Shown here: positions 36,963 through 46,455 of the stretch, piece by piece
Position numbering within the stretch: position 1 is the first letter of the stretch
Layout of the letters: each line of letters begins with the position of its first letter
Assembly (NCBI RefSeq): GCF_918698115.1
Contig: NZ_CAKKLV010000014.1
Coordinates: forward strand, 62,001-126,000
Direction of reading: 5' to 3'
Source of the DNA: Peribacillus sp. Bi96
GTDB lineage: Bacteria; Bacillota; Bacilli; Bacillales; DSM-1321
Length of the DNA: 64,000 nt
Position numbers and translations under genes: made by a program
Notes under the pieces: generated by a model
What the model was told of the DNA's origin: nothing
The model's database searches: none
Seen by the model: only the letters and a program-made list of their open reading frames with translations

Positions 36963-36976
36963 TGAAAGCGCTTTAT
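36963..36976. promoter_or_regulatory. cre-like box
   Basis: TGAAAGCGCTTTAT matches the cre consensus at 12 of 14 positions with a perfect AAAGCGCTTT core. It lies between the oxygenase and transporter genes. Confidence 0.45.
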
Positions 36977-37073
36977 ATGTGTTGGTCATTTGTTAGTTGA
37001 ATGATATAAAAGCTAGAGCTGAAAGTGTAGTTTTCATACTATCAAAAAGCAATGAAAGAGGGGTTCTTATTTT

Positions 37074-38630
37074 ATGAAACAATCAAATGTTGATAAAGCA
37101 ATCTTTTGGCCGGCTCTAGCTATTCTTGCTGCTTTGTCAATTCCTGTACTATTAAATCCTAAACAAGGGACTGCCATCCTCGGAGATATTCATCATTTAA
37201 TTGCCGAGAGTTTGAGTTCATTATATTTATGGGCTGTGGTAGCGGCTTTAGTTTTCTTGATTTGGTTGGCATTTAGTAAATATGGAAAGATAAAATTTGG
37301 TGCGTCTGATACCAAGCCGGAATTTTCAACATTTAGCTGGTTAGCTATGTTATTTACGGCCGGAATTGGTGCAAGTATCACATACTGGAGCGCGATTGAA
37401 TGGGCGTATTATTACACAGCTCCTCCTTTTGGGGCTGAACCAAAAACTGGGGCAGCGGCAGATTGGGCGTCTACCTATGGATTATTTCATTGGGGCTTTA
37501 GCGCATGGGTACTATATTGCTTACCTGCTTTGCCAATTGCCTATAACTTATATGTGAGGAAAAATCCGAGTGTAAAATTGAGTTCAGCGTGTGAAGGTGT
37601 TCTTAAAAAGGGAGCAAATAGCTGGCTAGGAAAAGCGATTGACGTTTTTTTCATGGTTGGTCTAGTTGGAGGAATAGGGGCTGCTCTAGGCTTGGGACTT
37701 CCGATGATTTCTGAAGGTATTTCTGAATTATTTAATATACCACGAAGCTTTATGTTAGATATGACGCTTATTGTGGTCTTGACATTAATCTTCTGTGTTA
37801 GCACGTATTTTGGTCTAAAAAAAGGTCTGAAAAGGTTAGCTAACATCAATACGTACCTTTTTCTAGCACTTTCTGCATTCGTTCTTTTAGCTGGTCCAAC
37901 TTTGTTTATAATATCCAGATTTACGGATAGCGTTGGGATATTGTTACAGAATTTCTTTCGTATGAGTTTCTACACCGACTCTGTTGCCAATTCTGGCTTT
38001 CCGGAAGCTTGGACAATATTCTATTGGGCTTGGTGGTTTGCTTGTGCTCCTTATATGGGCATATTTGTAGCGAAAATCTCGAAAGGAAGAACGATAAGAC
38101 AAGTCATTTTTGCTGAATGTATTGGTGGAACAGTAGGGTGTTGGGCGGCGTTTTCTATAATGGGCAATACTGGTCTTTACTTTGAACTTAATAAACTTGT
38201 TCCTGTCATTGACATTTTAGAGAAGAAAGGTGGAGAAGCAGCCATTGCTGCCATTTTCCAGGGCCTTCCCGGAGGCAGTATTGCCTTGTTTGCCATTATC
38301 ATTATCACTCTTATTTTTCTTTCTGCTACACTGGACTCTTCATCATTCACATTAGCAAGCGCAGCATCAAAAAAGTTGTCATTAGATCAAGAGCCAGCTG
38401 GATGGCACAAAATATTTTGGGCTTTGGTTATAGAGCTTGTAGCGTTTTCAATGATGTTCGGTGGAGGACTACATGCTCTTCAATCAGTAGTAGTCATTAC
38501 CTCCGTTCCACTCATCTTAATAATGGCGATGGCATCGATATCGCTCATTAAATGGATAAAAGAGGATCAGGCAGAAAGCAGTAGCATAGAAAAAACGATC
38601 AATGAAGAACCTACAAAACTAACATCTTGA
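37074..38630 (+). CDS. BCCT family transporter, CaiT-like
   Basis: 518 residues, about 12 membrane segments. The stretches YWSAIEWAYYYTAPPFGAEP, FTDSVGILLQNFFRMSFYTD and FYWAWWFACAPYMGIFVAKI follow E. coli CaiT closely. The sodium-binding GMG motif of BetP-type proteins is replaced by GIGAS, as in the sodium-independent CaiT branch, which suggests substrate:product exchange. It lies 146 bases behind the Rieske gene and ends with a strong terminator, so oxygenase and transporter form one SigL-controlled unit. Confidence 0.88.
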   Translation: MKQSNVDKAIFWPALAILAALSIPVLLNPKQGTAILGDIHHLIAESLSSLYLWAVVAALVFLIWLAFSKYGKIKFGASDTKPEFSTFSWLAMLFTAGIGASITYWSAIEWAYYYTAPPFGAEPKTGAAADWASTYGLFHWGFSAWVLYCLPALPIAYNLYVRKNPSVKLSSACEGVLKKGANSWLGKAIDVFFMVGLVGGIGAALGLGLPMISEGISELFNIPRSFMLDMTLIVVLTLIFCVSTYFGLKKGLKRLANINTYLFLALSAFVLLAGPTLFIISRFTDSVGILLQNFFRMSFYTDSVANSGFPEAWTIFYWAWWFACAPYMGIFVAKISKGRTIRQVIFAECIGGTVGCWAAFSIMGNTGLYFELNKLVPVIDILEKKGGEAAIAAIFQGLPGGSIALFAIIIITLIFLSATLDSSSFTLASAASKKLSLDQEPAGWHKIFWALVIELVAFSMMFGGGLHALQSVVVITSVPLILIMAMASISLIKWIKEDQAESSSIEKTINEEPTKLTS

Positions 38631-38688
38631 TGTATTATTCAAACTGGGAGGATATAGGGAAGGTGCGGATGCTTTAAAGGATAAAAAG

Positions 38689-38720
38689 AAACAGGCACCA
38701 GCTAATGCTGGTGCCTGTTT
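38689..38720 (+). terminator. terminator of the Rieske-BCCT unit
   Basis: Perfect 14-base stem (AAACAGGCACCAGC with GCTGGTGCCTGTTT), loop TAAT. Confidence 0.85.
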
Positions 38721-39122
38721 GGCGTTTGCAGATATAAAGGAGCCCATGCCTGCCAGATCTTTGCGATGAAGATGATTGAACAGGCAGTATTATTAATATT
38801 GCATCGTTTTCATCGACCTCAAACATCAATAAACCGCCTCCACAGAACAGTGGGTAATCTATGGCCAATGGGCCATAAGGGAATCTGTTTGTGAACGGTT
38901 ATTGAAATGGAAGAAAATCCAGTAGATATTGGAACAAACGCAGTAGATGGGCAATAACTGTTCCCTAAATTAGACGAATCCCATAAACGACCTGTAAACA
39001 AAAAAAAACTTCTAAATTATTCATCGTAAAGCCGATAATAAATGGCGGTTGATTCAGCGGAGCTTATAGACAGGAAGGGTGTTCAATTACCTATCTGTCC
39101 ATTAAAGAAATGATGTACTGTA
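38721..39122. other. intergenic stretch without supported gene
   Basis: About 400 bases. Two overlapping minus-strand frames (38868-38674 and 39001-38819) look like scraps of one gene but match no family I know, and neither has a ribosome binding site. Confidence 0.35.
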
Positions 39123-39153
39123 TGAATAAAAACAAAAATGCCTCCTCATATTA
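39123..39153 (+). promoter_or_regulatory. sigma-G-like promoter of the ger operon
   Basis: TGAATA (39123-39128), 18-base spacer, CATATTA (39147-39153), matching the forespore sigma-G pattern. Transcription would start only a few bases before the GAGGGGATG ribosome binding site of the first ger gene. Confidence 0.55.
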
Positions 39154-39173
39154 AAAGAGAGGGGATGTGTCAC

Positions 39174-40277
39174 ATGATAAAAAGTATATCTACTTTTCAA
39201 GCAACAGTGGTGCTGATTCTATCTATTGGACTGATGAACCATGTTATCGTTTTGCCTTCACTGCTTGGTGCATCTGGAAGAGATTCATGGATCAGTACTT
39301 TAGTCACCGGGATGCTTTTTCTATTATGGCTTCCCATGGTTTATTGGATCATACATAAAACAAAGCAACAGCATATCATTGGCTGGCTACATACTCACAG
39401 TCACCCGCTCGCCGCCTGGTCCATAAAAATCCTTCTTTTCTTATATATTTTATTAAACTTGTATGTCACTTTATTTAGCACATTTTCCTGGGTAAACAGT
39501 ACTTATATGATTCAAACGCCAGAATATATATTATTTATACCTTTCATCATCCTATGTTTTATTGCTGCCGAGGCTGGAATCAAAACAATAGCCATTGCCG
39601 GGGGATTGGTTTTGCCCCTTGTTGTGGCACTTGGATTAATGATAATGACGGCAAATACACAGTTTAAGGATTACTCCATGCTTTTCCCTATTTTTGAAAA
39701 TGGGATTACACCTGTTTGGGATGGGGTCGTGATACTAGGTGGAGGTTTTACAGAAATATTTTTTCTCGTTTTGATTCAACAGTTTGTAAAGACAGAAATA
39801 AAGTTCAGGAGTTTACTTTTTTTAGGTTTATTTCTTTTGTTTATCAGTATGGGACCCATAATAGGCTCCATTACAGAGTTTGGTCCGGTACAGGCTGCTA
39901 AAATCAGCAATCCTGCATACGCTCAATGGCGGTTACTTACCATGGGTAAGTATTTGAACCGCCTTGATTTTTTATCAATATACCAATGGCTTTCAGGTGC
40001 ATTTATCCGTGTATCGTTATCGATATTCCTAATCGGGGAACTGTTTCAAATTAAATCAAAAAAAATAAAAAATATTGTATTGCTTGCTATATCAGTCTCC
40101 TTAATCATTGCGCTTTGTATACCAATCGACATGCCAGTATACAGGGATTTTACAGAACGATATTATTTTAAATTGAGTGTGATTAGCATTTTGGTCATAA
40201 CCTTTTTTATTAACATAGTCATTTTTTTGAAAGAAAGGGTGAAAAAGAATGGAGCCTCTATTGAACAAGGCAAATAA
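39174..40277 (+). CDS. spore germination receptor subunit, GerB family
   Basis: 367 residues with ten hydrophobic segments, the APC-type transporter fold of GerAB/GerKB proteins: ISTFQATVVLILSIG, VLPSLLGASGRDSWISTLV and IYQWLSGAFIRVSL are characteristic. The B subunit of an inner-membrane germinant receptor binds amino-acid or sugar germinants. ATG at 39174 has GAGGGGATG before it; the in-frame start at 39138 lies inside the predicted promoter. It overlaps the A-subunit gene by 29 bases. Confidence 0.9.
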   Translation: MIKSISTFQATVVLILSIGLMNHVIVLPSLLGASGRDSWISTLVTGMLFLLWLPMVYWIIHKTKQQHIIGWLHTHSHPLAAWSIKILLFLYILLNLYVTLFSTFSWVNSTYMIQTPEYILFIPFIILCFIAAEAGIKTIAIAGGLVLPLVVALGLMIMTANTQFKDYSMLFPIFENGITPVWDGVVILGGGFTEIFFLVLIQQFVKTEIKFRSLLFLGLFLLFISMGPIIGSITEFGPVQAAKISNPAYAQWRLLTMGKYLNRLDFLSIYQWLSGAFIRVSLSIFLIGELFQIKSKKIKNIVLLAISVSLIIALCIPIDMPVYRDFTERYYFKLSVISILVITFFINIVIFLKERVKKNGASIEQGK

Positions 40278-41760
40278 GGGGAGTTCTTCGGAGATCCAAC
40301 TAAAAACGGAGTATTTCAATGAATTATTCGGAATGAGCTCGGATGTAAAATTCAAAAAGCATACCATTACATCTGAAGGGAAATCAGATCCGCCCCTTAT
40401 TTGTACTTTGATCTATTCAGAGGTGTTGGTCGATGTCAAAAAATTGTGGGAATCAGTAGCACGGCTTGAAGGTAATGTATTCATACATTCTAAACTGAAG
40501 GAAGAAGAGGTTATAGAGGATCCTCAAGACGAATTTAAAGTCAGCAGGGTTTTCCCTTCCTCCACTAAAAAAGAAGATGTGGAGGAAAACGTATTTTCCG
40601 GGATGGTCCTGATGCTATTTGAAGAATTGGAATTATTATTTATGTTTTCCCTACCAAGCATCCCAAATCGAAGTCCCGAAGAAACAAGTAGTGAAATTTC
40701 CATCCGAGGTCCACGTGATGGATTTATTGAAGATATCTCTGTTAATTTAGGGTTGATCAGAAAAAGATATAAAACCGCATCACTCGAAAATCAAGCATTT
40801 ACCATTGGGAAAAGAAGCAAGACAAAAATCAATTTATTATATGTGAAGGATGTTGTTAATCCAGAAACCATTGAAAAGGTAAAGAGGAAAATCACTTCAA
40901 TAAACACAGATGTCTTGTTGGGAACCACTGAACTTGAAGAATTTTTATCAGGCAGTAAGTTCAACCTGATCCCGTTTTTTGATTACACGGGAAGGCCGGA
41001 TTATGCTGTAGCCAGTGTAAATAATGGGCGCTTTGCCATTTTAGTGGATGGGTCACCAACTGCCTTAATTGGACCAGGTAATATTACATTATTGTTAAAA
41101 GCCGCGGAAGATCGTCATACTCCATCTTACTATACAAATTTCGAATATTTCTTTCGCATTATCGGACTAGTGATATCAATATTTCTACCAGGTTTTTATA
41201 TAGCACTAATATCATTTCAATTAGATCAGCTCCCCTTCCCATTTTTGGCGACGATAACCGTATCTAGATTTGGGTTGCCTATATCACCTCAACAAGAGGC
41301 CTTCTTGATTTTGGGTTTATTTGAGTTGTTTCGAGAGGCAGGGATTACACTCCCCAAAGCAATCGGTCAATCACTGGCCGTTGTGGGTGGCTTAATTATA
41401 GGGGATGCGGCAATTAGAGGAGGGATTACATCCCCGACGATGTTGGTGGTGGCAGGTACCACTGCGGTAGCCACCTATACATTAATCAATCAATCTTTAG
41501 GTGGAATTGTAAGCATGGCCAGGTTTTTTGTATTATTTCTCTCTTCTGTTTTAGGTTTATTCGGTTTCTTTCTCGGTGTTTTCTCCATTGTCCTTTATTT
41601 ATCAAGGCTGCAGATTTATGGTTTACCCTACTTAGCGCCTATATCACCACTATCCTTGAAAGATCTTCTAGGGGGCGGTGTCTTTGTGAAGCCATATCTC
41701 TTTAGAAAGAAACGAGCCGAAATGCTGAAAACTAAGGACAGAACAAAAGGAAATCGCTAA
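40249..41760 (+). CDS. spore germination receptor subunit, GerA family
   Basis: 503 residues. A large soluble N-terminal part (about 1-295) with SEISIRGPRDGFIEDISVNL and NGRFAILVDGSPTALIGPG, both hallmark GerA sequences, then five membrane segments and the RFGLPISPQQEAFLILGLFE block. The ATG has AAGGGTG ahead and overlaps the gerB-type gene. The stop TAA shares its last A with the ATG of the C-subunit gene (TAATG coupling). Confidence 0.93.
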   Translation: MEPLLNKANKGSSSEIQLKTEYFNELFGMSSDVKFKKHTITSEGKSDPPLICTLIYSEVLVDVKKLWESVARLEGNVFIHSKLKEEEVIEDPQDEFKVSRVFPSSTKKEDVEENVFSGMVLMLFEELELLFMFSLPSIPNRSPEETSSEISIRGPRDGFIEDISVNLGLIRKRYKTASLENQAFTIGKRSKTKINLLYVKDVVNPETIEKVKRKITSINTDVLLGTTELEEFLSGSKFNLIPFFDYTGRPDYAVASVNNGRFAILVDGSPTALIGPGNITLLLKAAEDRHTPSYYTNFEYFFRIIGLVISIFLPGFYIALISFQLDQLPFPFLATITVSRFGLPISPQQEAFLILGLFELFREAGITLPKAIGQSLAVVGGLIIGDAAIRGGITSPTMLVVAGTTAVATYTLINQSLGGIVSMARFFVLFLSSVLGLFGFFLGVFSIVLYLSRLQIYGLPYLAPISPLSLKDLLGGGVFVKPYLFRKKRAEMLKTKDRTKGNR

Positions 41761-42899
41761 TGAAAATGATCCTTAGATTTATACTATTCGTAATGAGCCT
41801 TGCTCTTTTAAGTGGCTGCTGGGATGCTAAGGATATTCAAGATATTCAATATATAAGTGCAATGGGAATAGATTATCAAAATGGGCAGTATGTCATTTAT
41901 GTGCAGGTGACGTCTTTTGCAGGTGTGGCTAAACAAGAAGGCTTGGAACCAAAACCAACACCTGTTTGGGTCGCCGAGGGACGCGGGAAAACAATGAATG
42001 AGGCCATGAATGACATTTATAAAAGGTCAAACCAGTATATTTATTGGGCTCATGTTAAATTGATCATTTTCTCTGAAAGCTTACTAAAACAGGGATTAGT
42101 CAACGTAAACGATCCCATTTTAAGATTTCAGCAAATTAGGGAAACAACTTGGTTATATGGAACCGATGATTCCTTAGAAAAGATCCTCTTTGTCAATAGT
42201 TTATTCGGCTCTTCAGTGCAAACAAGCATTTTCAATCCGGATGATATTTATAAATTAAGATCCTTTGTCGAACCCATCCGGATCCAAAGATTTTATACGC
42301 AAAATTATGAAACAGGAATGACAATAAAACTACCGAAGGTTTCGTTGAAAAATGAGGTGTGGAAAGCAAAAGAAAAAACACAGAACACCGTAAAACTATC
42401 AGGGGCCTATTTTATTAAAAACAATCAACTAAAGGGGGAGGTAGCAAATAAACATCTCGGGGGGATGAGATGGTTAACAAAATCAACGGTAAGGTCCCCA
42501 ATTGGAATAAAAATCAATAAAAACAAAAATGTTCAAATATCTCTAATGAGGCCAAAATTCAATATAAAGCCAATCTATGTAAATAATAATGTCGAATTCG
42601 ATATGTCAATTGAAGTAGAAGGTGCCGTAATGGATATGGAAGAAAACATCTCCTTACCCCACCTTAAAGAAAAAATACAGAGGGCATTAGAGAAAGAAAT
42701 TAGGGATACTTACAAATATGCTCTTGAAAAAAATATAGACATCTATAATTTAGAAGGAGTTATCTACAGAAAGGATTTAAAAAAATGGAAAGAAGTTTCT
42801 AAAAATGATTTCAGCATTAATGAGGAATCCATTCGTAATATTCAAGTGGAAGTTACTATTAAAAAAACAGGCGATTATAAATATGAGTACATGAATTGA
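41760..42899 (+). CDS. Ger(x)C family germination lipoprotein
   Basis: 379 residues. Lipoprotein signal ending LLSGC with Cys20 followed by WD, the usual start of GerC proteins. DIQDIQYISAMGIDYQNGQY and RGKTMNEAMNDIYKRSNQ lie in the N-terminal domain; the C-terminal domain holds EKIQRALEKEIRDTYKYALE. The third subunit of the receptor, attached to the outer face of the spore inner membrane. Last gene of a B-A-C operon. Confidence 0.92.
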   Translation: MKMILRFILFVMSLALLSGCWDAKDIQDIQYISAMGIDYQNGQYVIYVQVTSFAGVAKQEGLEPKPTPVWVAEGRGKTMNEAMNDIYKRSNQYIYWAHVKLIIFSESLLKQGLVNVNDPILRFQQIRETTWLYGTDDSLEKILFVNSLFGSSVQTSIFNPDDIYKLRSFVEPIRIQRFYTQNYETGMTIKLPKVSLKNEVWKAKEKTQNTVKLSGAYFIKNNQLKGEVANKHLGGMRWLTKSTVRSPIGIKINKNKNVQISLMRPKFNIKPIYVNNNVEFDMSIEVEGAVMDMEENISLPHLKEKIQRALEKEIRDTYKYALEKNIDIYNLEGVIYRKDLKKWKEVSKNDFSINEESIRNIQVEVTIKKTGDYKYEYMN

Positions 42900-43052
42900 T
42901 ATCTTCAGAAGTGGATCGTAGGCTGCCATGACAGAATCTTTCTTCAAAGCCGTTTCCAAAGATTATGATATGGCAGCTACTGTAAATGATATATTCAACA
43001 ACTAACTATGTAAGGATTTTTGACTTACATAACGATTAAAGGAAACTCGATC

Positions 43053-44192
43053 TTATTTTAATAGACCTAAGCGAAATCCAAAGACCACGACTTGTGTACG
43101 GTTCTTGGCTTTAAACTTTGTCATTAAACTGCTTACATAATCCCTTATAGTATGCTCGCTTAACTGCAATAATTCGGCCATCTTTTTATTGTTATACCCC
43201 TCCGCCAGCAAATTTAAAATCATGGATTCCCGTTCCGTCAATTGTAGATCGGTATCAATGGATACCTCATCATCCTTTCTTGATAAATATAACCCTAACC
43301 GTTTTCCGACCTGTTCGAGTAAAGTTAGTTCATCTTTTGAATAATCGAATTCCTCTCCTAATTGATCAAAGGTCAGCCAGCCGAAAACTTGCTGGTCATG
43401 AACAATCGGCACAAATATGACAGATGAAAGATTAAATAACGTTATATGTTCCTTTTTAATATAATGATTGGGATTCTTTAAGAATACAGGCTTTTTTGAA
43501 TTGAAAACAAAGGATTGCTTCAAGCTGAGTTGTCCTCTCATGCTTTGAACCTTAGGCAGCTCCAATCCAATGGTGCCGTAAAATTGATTGGACCAAGGAA
43601 TATAAGCATAGAAAACACATCTTTTATAGTGAAAGAACTCTTCACATTTTTTTAGGATATGAGCAAAATCCTTAATACCTGATGAGTTAATTAGAAGCTC
43701 ATCTAATTGGTCTAATAGTTGCAGTCTTTTAAGTTCAGCATTTTCTTCGTGGGTTTTTGAAAGTTGCATTGGTTCGACATCCATCCATTTGTTATAGCTA
43801 TGGATGAGATGAGAGAAAATGGATAATAAGAACATGAGAATGGAAATGGTATGTGCATGTTTCAGGTGGGCCATTAAGGTAACAATGGACTTCTCAAAGA
43901 TTAATCGGAACATGCTAAAATGGTTCTCATCTAAAATGGGCAACTGTGATTGAAGCCAAGTTTCCAGATACTTATCGTATGTTTCATTTATGTCTTCGAT
44001 GTTTGGAGCGGATAAAAATAGTAGAAATGATTCCAGCAATGTTTGTATCAACTTACGTTCCTTTTCTAATATAAGGGGCTCTAGATTCAAATAAATATTG
44101 ATATTTTCTTCAATCTGTTTGTTATGACTTTTTATGAATAAGATGAATTGCTGAAACGATAGCTCTTCATAAGCATGAGAGGGCTGGGTCAT
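43053..44192 (-). CDS. LuxR family regulator with GAF-like domain
   Basis: 379 residues. A helical N-terminal region (1-170), a GAF-like sensor (about 180-305; RCVFYAYIPWSNQFYG, SVIFVPIVHDQQVFGWLTFD) and a C-terminal LuxR HTH (LTERESMILNLLAEGYNNKK, LSEHTIRDYVSSLMTKF). No receiver domain, so it is probably activated by a ligand rather than a kinase. AAGGAGAAG precedes the ATG. It is divergent from the SDR pair at 44460 and may control it. Confidence 0.83.
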   Translation of the reverse strand: MTQPSHAYEELSFQQFILFIKSHNKQIEENINIYLNLEPLILEKERKLIQTLLESFLLFLSAPNIEDINETYDKYLETWLQSQLPILDENHFSMFRLIFEKSIVTLMAHLKHAHTISILMFLLSIFSHLIHSYNKWMDVEPMQLSKTHEENAELKRLQLLDQLDELLINSSGIKDFAHILKKCEEFFHYKRCVFYAYIPWSNQFYGTIGLELPKVQSMRGQLSLKQSFVFNSKKPVFLKNPNHYIKKEHITLFNLSSVIFVPIVHDQQVFGWLTFDQLGEEFDYSKDELTLLEQVGKRLGLYLSRKDDEVSIDTDLQLTERESMILNLLAEGYNNKKMAELLQLSEHTIRDYVSSLMTKFKAKNRTQVVVFGFRLGLLK

Positions 44193-44459
44193 AAGAGTCT
44201 CTTCTCCTTAAACAAAATACCCCTATATAAGGGGGATACTTACCCTATTATTATACAGCATAATATAGGATAGTATTTCAAATTGCGAGGAGTAAAATAA
44301 AGGCATAGACAGACAATGAAGCTTTTTTAGCGGCATTCCATTTAAAGGGATGGACAATTGTTAAAGTCAGCTTTATTTGCTTGTATAGGAATACTTGTCT
44401 AGTGACAACCTCTAAGGTTGGCAGTATCAGAAAATAAGTAAAGGGGATCTGGTGAAATC

Positions 44460-45212
44460 ATGAGACTTGAAAACAAAGTGGCAATCATTACTGGCGGGGG
44501 TACAGGGATTGGAAAAGAAACAGCTTTACTTTTTGCGAAAGAAGGAGCAAAGATCGTCATTACTGACATAAACCAAGAATCCGGTGATCAAGCTGTGAAA
44601 GACATTCAGGCAATGGGAGGAGAGGCCTTATACATCCGTCATGATGTCAGCAAAGAAGAAGATTGGAAAAAGGTTGCGAAGGAAACCATCGGTACTTTCA
44701 AGAAAGTGGATGTTTTATTCAACAATGCGGGTATATATATCATTAAACCAGTTGCAGAGATTGAACTGGAGGAATGGAATCGTCTCATGTCGATTAATGT
44801 GACAGGCGTATTCCTGGGAATGAAACATATCATGCCACTGATGGCGGAACAAAATAAAGGTTCAGTCATTAACGCATCATCCATTGCAGGCTTGATTGGC
44901 GCTCCAGGCCATGTTCTATACGGTGCAAGCAAGGGAGCGGTCAGGGTTATGACAAAAGATGCTGCCATCGAGTATGCTCCAAAAGGAGTACGTGTAAACT
45001 CGATTCATCCAGGATACATCGATACTGGAATGGCAGACTATGCATCCGAACAAACGGGTAGTACAAAAGATGAATTGGGTAAAGAATTCCCGTTGGGACA
45101 TCTGGGCAGCGTCAAAAATGTAGCGAATACGGTACTTTTCATCGCCTCGGACGAATCTTCCTATACGACGGGTGCCGAATTTGTGATAGATGGCGGAGCA
45201 ACTGCTCGCTAA
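44460..45212 (+). CDS. short-chain dehydrogenase/reductase
   Basis: 250 residues, classical SDR. TGGGTGIG cofactor loop (11-18), NNAG, catalytic Ser in SSIAGLIG, YGASK (Tyr-x3-Lys), and PGYIDTGM; the acidic Asp-Ile-Asn after strand 2 (VITDINQ) suggests NAD preference. Closest in pattern to cyclohexanol/cyclopentanol- or 3-oxoacyl-ACP-reductase-like SDRs. Followed 52 bases later by a second SDR, so a two-gene unit, perhaps controlled by the divergent LuxR protein. Confidence 0.9.
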   Translation: MRLENKVAIITGGGTGIGKETALLFAKEGAKIVITDINQESGDQAVKDIQAMGGEALYIRHDVSKEEDWKKVAKETIGTFKKVDVLFNNAGIYIIKPVAEIELEEWNRLMSINVTGVFLGMKHIMPLMAEQNKGSVINASSIAGLIGAPGHVLYGASKGAVRVMTKDAAIEYAPKGVRVNSIHPGYIDTGMADYASEQTGSTKDELGKEFPLGHLGSVKNVANTVLFIASDESSYTTGAEFVIDGGATAR

Positions 45213-45264
45213 AATGCCTACCATTCCAGTGGATATAAGAAACTAAACTAAGGAGTGTTTATAT

Positions 45265-46008
45265 ATGAGATTAGAAAATAAAGTGGCGATCGTAACAGGG
45301 GGAGCAAGTGGGATTGGAGCCAGTACGGCTCAATTATTTGCAGAAGAAGGAGCTAAGGTCGTCATTGCGGATTATGCCGATCATGGACAAGCGGTATCAG
45401 AAGAGTTAAATGGAAAAGGATATGATACTCTTTTTGTTAAAACTGACGTGACAAATGAAAATGACGTAAAGAATATGATCGAAGAAACCGTTAACAAATA
45501 TGGAAAACTGGATATCATGTTCGCAAACGCAGGGATTGCCAGGGACGGAAACATCCATGAGTTAAGCTATGAACAATGGCAAAAAACAATCGATATTAAT
45601 TTATCCGGTGTCTTCCTTTCCGATAAATATGCGATAGAGCAAATGCAAAAACAAGCCACAGGCGGCGCCATTGTCAATACAGGCTCCATCCATAGCCATG
45701 CAGGGAAACCGGGGGTAACAGCCTATTCTGCTGCGAAAGGCGGGGTCAAACTATTAACACAAACATTAGGTTCGACTTATGCGAAAGATGGCATCCGTGT
45801 CAATGCTGTTTGTCCTGGATATATTGATACACCACTTATTGCGGAAGCACAAGGTGAGATCAGACAAGGTTTGATCGATTTACATCCAATCGGCCGTTTG
45901 GGCAAAGCGGAAGAAGTGGCTAAAGCTGTTCTCTTTCTTGCAAGTGACGATGCATCATTTGTTACTGGTACAAGCCTTATTGTAGACGGCGGTTATACGG
46001 CAGTATAA
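45265..46008 (+). CDS. short-chain dehydrogenase/reductase
   Basis: 247 residues. TGGASGIG cofactor loop, FANAG, catalytic Ser in TGSIHSHAG, YSAAK (Tyr-x3-Lys) and the PGYIDTPL loop; C-terminal TGTSLIVDGGYTA. AAGGAGTG stands before the ATG. It shares its first residues (MRLENKVAI) with the SDR upstream, so the two probably arose by duplication; substrates may be successive or alternative alcohols. Confidence 0.9.
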   Translation: MRLENKVAIVTGGASGIGASTAQLFAEEGAKVVIADYADHGQAVSEELNGKGYDTLFVKTDVTNENDVKNMIEETVNKYGKLDIMFANAGIARDGNIHELSYEQWQKTIDINLSGVFLSDKYAIEQMQKQATGGAIVNTGSIHSHAGKPGVTAYSAAKGGVKLLTQTLGSTYAKDGIRVNAVCPGYIDTPLIAEAQGEIRQGLIDLHPIGRLGKAEEVAKAVLFLASDDASFVTGTSLIVDGGYTAV

Positions 46009-46378
46009 AGCGTTTAGATTCCATGCCATGAATGAATCGCTCGCTTTTTCGATCACAACAACCTCGTTGGATATACTAATATTTGAGTTCTTTTGTGGAA
46101 GAGTGGTGTTACGCCACTCCTCTAACGGAAGAGCTTTTTTTATGAGAAAAAATCTCCAGGAATGCTAACGGATTTCCCACGAATAAGATGAAACGATAAG
46201 AGCCATTTGTGTCTTGTTAATTAAGTCAGGAATCGTTTCGAGAACTTGTTTGAAATATGATGGATTAACAGTAAATTTATCAGATGTTACAAATCATGTA
46301 TTCAAGAGGGGGTCATTTGGATATTGTATACAAATAATGGTATAAAATATTTTCCATAAATAAAGATTAAATGACCAT
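46009..46378. other. intergenic stretch, weak hairpin
   Basis: A GAGTGG/CCACTC hairpin at about 46101-46119 with a T7 run 15 bases later may terminate the SDR genes. The rest is AT-rich leader for the YdcZ/Crp unit; no ORF supported. Confidence 0.35.
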
Positions 46379-46396
46379 AAGGGACATATGTCCTTT
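46379..46396. promoter_or_regulatory. palindrome before the YdcZ-Crp-YdcZ unit
   Basis: AAGGGACATATGTCCTTT, nine-base arms with one mismatch. It lies 60 bases before the first YdcZ gene and is a good candidate site for the Crp/Fnr-type regulator encoded within the unit. Confidence 0.5.
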
Positions 46397-46455
46397 CTCT
46401 AACTCGACTTCTATACTTTAATTAGTATAAGAAATCGGAGAGAGAAGGGGTAAGG

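Noticed and set aside
38674..39001. Overlapping minus-strand frames before the ger operon
   Set aside because: I tested for likeness to GerP-type spore proteins and found none; no start sites. Left as intergenic.
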